NCBI GenBank assembly: GCA_037074765.1
Contig: JBAMDO010000575.1
Span: 434,001-498,000, forward strand
Direction of reading: 5' to 3'
From: Mansonella perstans
Taxonomy: Eukaryota; Nematoda; Chromadorea; Rhabditida; Onchocercidae
Length of the DNA stretch: 64,000 nt
The stretch's first letter is position 1, and every line of letters begins with the position of its first letter. The position numbers and the translations under genes are program-made. Below, one piece after another: positions 57,337 to 64,000 of this stretch. The notes under the pieces are model-generated. The model did not search any database, had not been told where the DNA came from, and was given only the letters and a program-made list of their open reading frames with translations.

Positions 57337-59352
57337 TTCTATAGAAATTAACTTATACGACGGATTGGAAATTAAAATTAGTAATGAAAAACTTTATGGA
57401 GGCTACTTCATCAATTTAATATGAAATGAATAATGCAGTCTGAGTGCGGCCTTAAATTGTGTTTTGTTGACAACAAACTTCTTAGTGGAAAAATGCTATT
57501 AATAAAATCATGTAAACATTAACATTTCAAACTATGTTGTACGATTATAATCGCTCAATGCATTATTCATAATGAACATTGTTAATCAATTTTTCGTCAA
57601 AATATGCCAAGCTCCCACTTCAAAAACAAATTAATCTTTACATTCAATCTTCAATTTTGCGATTTTACATTTTGCCGATTAAGCCTAAGCTAACTATCGC
57701 ATGGTGATGATATAAGAAAACATAAATGCATTAACTAATCAGTGTCTCTCAAAGAACATAGAAAATTCAATTTAGGATTTGTGAGAAGCATCCAGAAGTT
57801 AAACATATATTTATAAACACATGCATGCATTCTTTACTAATTTTTTCTAAAACAATATTAAACTGATGTTTACTTTGAAAGAAGAAACTTGTTAACGACG
57901 AAAATTCAGGAAAGATATAAAAACAAATTTATTTCAATTGATAAGTGATAATTATTACTTTAGATGTGAATTCGAGATTGCATTCGAATTCAGTTACTGA
58001 TAAAACGATGCTATACATTTCAAAAATTGAACGACATAATCATCTGCTGGACGACTTGCTGATAAATTTGAAATTTAATTGTGCTACTTTAATTTTAATT
58101 TTTGCTTTTATCACTCACTCAACCGATAAATGTTGTAAGATTACCTTATTGTAGTAAATCACTGCATGGATAACTCGAGTATTTATTCTATTTACTTAAT
58201 TGACTTATTTTATTTTCTGAAATTAATTAACTGACCCTCTTTCTCTTCTTTTCTTTTTACCTCTCTCTCCCTTTAACTCCTTCCTCCTTCCTATGCCTTT
58301 ATTCAGCTTTCTTCTCTCACCTTTTTTTCTTGTTTCACTTCTAGCGTTCATTAAAAACAAAGTAATATGGATTAGTCAGATGATAGTAAGTTTAAGCCTA
58401 ATAGTTAAGTTTATGCGTAATTAATTTGATATTAATTGTTGGAGTGACTTTTTTATATACAATGACAAAACTCACAGGTTGTTTCATCCATATTTGATTA
58501 AAATTTTTATAAATCCTTGCAAAAACATTTAACAATTGCGCTTTATGATATTCGCGGACTTTTCTTTCGGCAATTATTGCTTCTTTCCACTTTGTAAACA
58601 GATGAATTTAAAGAAAATGCTTGCTCCAAACAGCTGCATTTCTTAATTTTGTTTTTTTCTTAAGTCATTAACAAGAAAAAAAGAGAAGGTAAGAGTAGAG
58701 AAGCAGAGAAAAGAGAACTTTTCCGCATTTCCCGTGATATATTTATGTTAGCAATGTTTGATTGAGATGGTGTCAACAAAACTTTTCGAACTAAAAAAAA
58801 ATAGAAAAAAAAACATGAATACTTCTTTATACGTTAAAAGGTATGAAAATTTTCTAAACTAATTAATAAGAAGATGAACCATAAGTGCCAAAATACTAAT
58901 AAAGACAGGAAAATGTGTTGTGAATTACTTGGCTAATTCTTGGCCATTACATTTAAACATCGCCATTAGCATTACTGCAACTGCCCGAAAGTAAGTTCAA
59001 CTAAAATAATTATTGGATAAACAAATGAAAAAATAGCAAAGAAGGAAATGGTGGAAGGAAAATGAATAATAACACTTTTTATGACTGAAAAAGCAAACGA
59101 ACGATTTCAAATTTTGGAAATATATTTGAAAATCGATAGATTTGAAGTGAAATGATTTCGTCGATGAAAAAAGTTGAAAATGGAAAAAATTTTTAAAAAG
59201 CCAAAAAAGAAATTTCATTTCAAATAAAAGCAGAAAAATCATTCAATTGTGTCAACGATCAATGATCGATAATATTTGTTCAAAATCGCTACTGTAATGT
59301 TACAGTGATAAGAAAGAAGTCATTTATCAGAAATTCTACTGCTCATTCACGC

Positions 59353-59480
59353 TATTAATAATAGCGATAATAGTTAATAATAATTACAGCAATAATAATG
59401 ATAATGGTAATGATAATAATAACAATAATAATAATAATAATGATAGTAATAATAATAATGATAGTAATAATAATAATAAC

Positions 59481-59515
<35 letters not shown>

Positions 59516-59555
59516 CAACAACAATGACAATAATAATAATAGTAAAGTAATATGA
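59353..59555. repeat. Imperfect AAT trinucleotide array
   Basis: About 200 bp of AAT units with ATG, AGT and AAC interruptions. The Leu-rich minus-strand frame across it is an artefact. Confidence 0.9.
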
Positions 59556-62500
59556 ATAATTAAGAAGAAATAATCAAGTGATGTTGGTAGCAATAAGTGC
59601 TGTATTATCATCGTGATATTTCAACAATAAGTGACAATAAAGCATTCGATAAAATATTGATATCATGATAATTATTATCAAAGTAATGCAAATAGCGACA
59701 CAAAATGAGATTGAACGGCTTCTTTTTTAATTTTACAGATTATTTTTCAAAATAAATTTGAAAGCGAAAATTTGATTTAATTGAAAATTAAGTGCAATAA
59801 GTGATTCATTGGTAAATTCATTCAGCAAATGTGCATATATCAATGCACATTTCATTCATTTGTTCATGAATCGTTAAATTAAAATTTCGTTTAAAAAAAA
59901 AATCTTAAATTTAAAAAATTTTTAATTGACTGAAAAATGCTCACCTTATATATATATATATAGAAATAAATAATATTCAGATATGATTAACATAATGTTA
60001 GAGAATAATGATTTTGGATTGCTAATGTGGGATGAAATGATAAGGATGTTAAGAAAGAAAAAGAGGGAAAGAGAGAGAAAGGGGGAAAAGAAGAAAATAG
60101 AAAAGAAAAAATGAGCGAAATGTAATTAGCAGAGATGTTTTCACAAATGTTTTGAATGTGGTGGCTATTATAACAATATTTCAAATTTCATTCACGCATT
60201 TCATTTGAAAAGCAAAACAGGGAAATAATTTAAAAAAAAAAGATTCCTTTGTAAGAATAATACACTTTGCTTTGATAACTCATTGATAATACACACACAC
60301 ATATAGATTGTATACTTATCACTAATCAATTATCACTGAAAACGTATTTGAAATTTCGATCAATTCAATTTACATTACACTTCTATCTATTATCATTTGT
60401 CAATCAATCAACGTTTATTTATTCATTCATTTATTTCTTTCTTAATTTTCTTTTCCTTTTTTTAATTTCATTCATCGAGCAAAAAAAAAGTTCAATCATT
60501 GATAATATTTTCATTTTTATTTTCTTTCTCTTTTTCTTTCCTCAATTTTTTATAATTTTTCAATAAAATTATAAAATTTTTTTTTTGAAATCTTTTTATT
60601 ACTAAAGTTCACCTTATTCATTTAACTTATCAAATAGTAACAAAACTTATAAAAAATTTGAAAAGTAGAGAGAGAGAGAGAGAAAGCGGAAGAAGGAGGG
60701 TTGAGAGAAGAAAAGATGAAAATTTTGAATTCAATAAAAAATCGAATTTAGGTTGTATGCAGTGATTAATTTATGCACTTAATTCAATTCAATCATTTTT
60801 TCATTCACTTTCAGTTACTGTTTTATTGTATTCTATTAACTTTCCCGTTTATAACAATAAACGATAATAAATCATTGCTGGTGACGCATATGTTCAAATA
60901 TGGATCGTTGTAGACCAGTAATTAATTTTATTTTATTTTCATCTTTCCTCTCTCTCTCTTTTCTCTTTTTTCGTCTCTAATTTTCCCTCTCTCTCTCTTT
61001 CTCCTCAATGAACAACACTTGAAAAAGAAGCATCGAAATTTCATCAATTTTATCACTTCTCAATGTTGCTGTCAATTTCTTCATTTTTCCCAATTTTGGC
61101 ATAATTTTGCTCTCTTAAATGTGATCCATTGATAAAAAAAATTATATTTCTTCAAGTAATTAATCAAATAAAATGAAATGTCAAAAATAAATTAAATAAT
61201 TGATTGGATAGTTGAAAAGTTTGAACATATTTAAATAAAATGATGAAAAAGAGAATTAACTGTTACAGGAATAATCAATTAATATAAATCATTTTATATG
61301 AAATGTTAAAAAATGATTTAATGACAAAACGATGAGTAGGCTGCGAATAAGTCATTAGGTTTTTAAGGTGAAATTTAAGGTGTAATTTTAATCTGAACAG
61401 GAATAAATTTTAAAAAATGAATCAACAATACTGAAAGAATAGGTAGTTTATTGCACAGGAATGGAAGCAAATAGAAATTAAATTACTACGGTAAGAGTTG
61501 ATAAGAAAACAATGAAATGAAAAGAAGTGTTATAAATTTGTTTGAAATGATTATATTACGAAGAATTGGCCGGCGAAGAAATCTAATAACATAGTTTTTC
61601 ACCCATATATTTATATATGTCTATTTTGCTTTGAAAAAGAGTTATCAGTGATAAAACAACAACATTACAGAGAATAAGGAAGAAGGCGAAGTTTTTGTTG
61701 CAGGTCGAAATTGTTGAGAAAAAAGTCAAAAGTGACTGAATAGATAACAGGTGTTACTCTTCGTTATCTTTCACATTTCATTTTGCGTTTTCCCTTCCAC
61801 CCCTCTCTCCTCCTACACTTTTAAGCTGAAAAGCATTTGGGTCACATTATAACGTCATCATTATCAAAAAAATTTCTTATCATCAATGCCATCAACAACA
61901 GTTATCACCGCTGTTAATGATATTATTAATGGATGCAATATAAATTATCACATTATTCATTGTTACATCAATAATTACCATTTATTCATTTATTTACTGC
62001 AATTGTTATTATTATTATCAATAATTAATAATTATCATTATTGTCTTTATTCTTATTGTTATCACTATCATTACTATCGCAAATCATTTGTTCATTATCA
62101 TCGCTGAGAATGATAATAAAAATATAAAAAAGGAAAAATTTCAAAGTTAGAAGTGCAAATAAATTTTTCATTTTTTTTCAAACCTATTAAAAAATAATTA
62201 AAAATGATGAGGCAGAGTTTTTTTTAAAATGAAGTTTAAAAATTAAAAATTTGCTGCTCGTTTTTAGACTAGCGATTTTAAACTTCGAATTACATTGCAA
62301 ATAGATCAATGCAAATCTCTGATGCAGAGTTCGAGAAAGAGAGAGAGGAAAGAGAGGACTTCGCAATTATAAATTATTTGACCAAAATTACTTGCCTATT
62401 CAGCTCCAACAAATAATGCTTTATCAATATTTTTTGATATAAAAGTGAATTTATTTCTCTTATTTCAGAAAAATCTTAGAACAAAATTTGCTGAAAGATT

Positions 62501-64000
62501 TTGTTTTTAAACAAATTTGAAAAAACAGTGAATTGTTGTGTAAATCATTAGGCCAAGATTCATTAGGCCTATACTGTAATGTTAATTATTTTTTTACTAA
62601 AACACATTTTTCAGCGTTTTACTCTCCCAGTTCTGTTGATGGCAATAAATGAGATTTTTCTGTTTCTTTCATTTTCATCTTTTCTCGAATTTTACAATTA
62701 AATATTGAACTGTTCCACAGGTAAACGTCCAATTTGAAGTTCCGTAATTTATCCAGTTTTCTGTTTTTTGTTTCTTTTAAAAATCATTTCTACAATTTTT
62801 TTGCTTTTTTTTCGTTGTAAGTAAAAGAATTTCAGCAATGAATAAGTGGAAAGAATTTAGCAAAGTAAAATTAAGGAAAAGTAAGAATGCTATTTTTTTG
62901 AATAAAACTTGTTTTTTTCTTTTTTGAGAGAAATGAAATAAAGGAAAAGTTAAAGTTGAGGCGAAAGAATAAAACATAACGCATAAAGATAATGTCAACA
63001 TCAAAAAAATTATTTGAAAAGAGATGACAAATGGATTTTCGAGGAAAAATATTGAATAGTTGTTTATGGAAAAAAAAAGGAATATAGTAGTTCTGAATAT
63101 TTATGGTAAACATTATGCGTTCACATTTCCTTAAGTAAAGAAATAACTTAGCTTAAATCATACGTTATTTATTTATGGGACTTGACACTATTTTTTTCTT
63201 GGCCAATCAAATTTATAATCATTTCACCTGAAAGATTAACGCATAACAGAGAGAGAGAGAAAAAAAAAGAATGAGCAAATGAAGGAAAAGCTTAAGTTCT
63301 GATTGATTATTATGGAATTATTTGAAAAAGAAATTTGCAAAAAAAGAAAAGCTTTGATAAAAGAACAAGGAGAAGGAGAAAGAAAAGTAATAATTGGTAT
63401 GTCAGATCAATCAGATAGGAGATTGAGTGATTTTCTGAAAGTTAAAATGATGAAAAATGACAAATATATTCGAAGTGAGAAACTATTCCAAGAAAAAAAT
63501 TTTAATATAGCAGGGAAAAAAAGAGAGGAAAGATAGAGGGAATTTGTTTTAGGAAGTTTCAGGAAGAAATGTAGGAAATTGTTGAAAAGAAGGAAGAATG
63601 AAAGAAGGAAAAGCCACGCACTTTTATGTATGAAATGAAATTTTGAAAAAATTGGGAGAGAAATTTGTTTTTAGCGGCGGAAAAGTAAAAAGTGATATTG
63701 AATGAATAGCGCCTCTATTTTGATATAATTCAAGCTTAATGAGTGTTTTTAGTTGAAATGGAATGAAAAAGAAATGAGAACACAACAATTGCACATTTAA
63801 TGGAATAAAGATTGTTTGAAGGGATCAACACACTTTAAAAACATTCAAATATGATGCCAAATAATCGGCGAATACAATGAATGTCACTTCAAAGTTAAAC
63901 ATTAAAAAAAATTAGCCAAATTATCATTTATGGCTAACAAAAAATTTTTCACTAAATCTCACTTATCTGTACCATTTGCAGATATCGTAGCAAATGGATT

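Larger units (their letters stand above)
45302..64000. other. Long region upstream of Musashi, no coding exon found
   Basis: Across 18.7 kb I find no exon that I can support as coding. The region is AT-rich with A-rich and T-rich stretches, microsatellites, a 42-bp minisatellite, palindromes and an inverted repeat. It could be a long first intron or promoter region of Musashi, because nervous-system genes often have these, or gene-poor intergenic DNA. A strong minus-strand donor at 50192 next to a small GC-rich patch is the best hint of a non-coding 5' exon. I see no tRNA box B, snRNA-like or rRNA sequence. Confidence 0.45.

Noticed and set aside
59384..59611. 75-codon Leu-rich frame (minus)
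   Set aside because: Reading of the AAT array; not a leucine-repeat protein.

Overview
The window is nuclear DNA of a nematode, most likely a clade III (filarial-type) worm. It is strongly AT-rich. Introns end in TTTTCAG or TTTTTAG, genes have many short exons, and several first coding exons are preceded directly by an acceptor site with no visible upstream donor exon, which suggests spliced-leader trans-splicing. Long non-coding stretches carry (TG)n, (AAT)n and (GA)n microsatellites. I see no prokaryotic-type operon, CRISPR array, rRNA or tRNA. All gene models were built by eye: I joined open exons whose phases match and whose peptides continue known families.

Left part (1-16.3 kb). An unrecognised membrane or secreted protein gene of five exons lies at 1743-5371 (+). 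A MIF4G-domain translation factor (MIF4GD/CTIF-like) lies at 8003-9939 (+). It converges on PIG-K, the catalytic cysteine-peptidase subunit of GPI transamidase, at 12524-10238 (-). SmE (SNRPE) follows at 14378-13586 (-). Divergent from it is a homologue of the mechanotransduction-channel subunit TMIE at 15295-16308 (+).

Middle (17.5-33.4 kb). A 22-exon HECT E3 ubiquitin ligase of the UBE3B type (C. elegans oxi-1) spans 17544-24419 (+). A small 116-residue basic/acidic protein gene lies at 25115-25881 (+). A 15-exon coiled-coil protein gene with an acidic, FG-containing tail lies at 33432-28622 (-).

Right part (33.4-64 kb). A Musashi RNA-binding protein gene with two RRMs lies at 45199-38857 (-). 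It is flanked by about 5 kb of probable 3' UTR or intergenic DNA, containing one unexplained 128-codon open frame, and by almost 19 kb of upstream DNA without a convincing coding exon. That upstream block holds a 42-bp minisatellite, long GT microsatellites, a perfect 36-bp palindrome and a large imperfect inverted repeat.

Points worth a second look: an 18-bp/hexapeptide repeat tail on PIG-K that is cut by a stop inside the repeat array; GC-AG introns in Musashi (well supported) and possibly in UBE3B; the TMIE-UBE3B neighbour pair; an intron in the first gene that reads like coding sequence; and several perfect hairpins. The genes are housekeeping or neuronal. I found no convincing undescribed multi-gene system.
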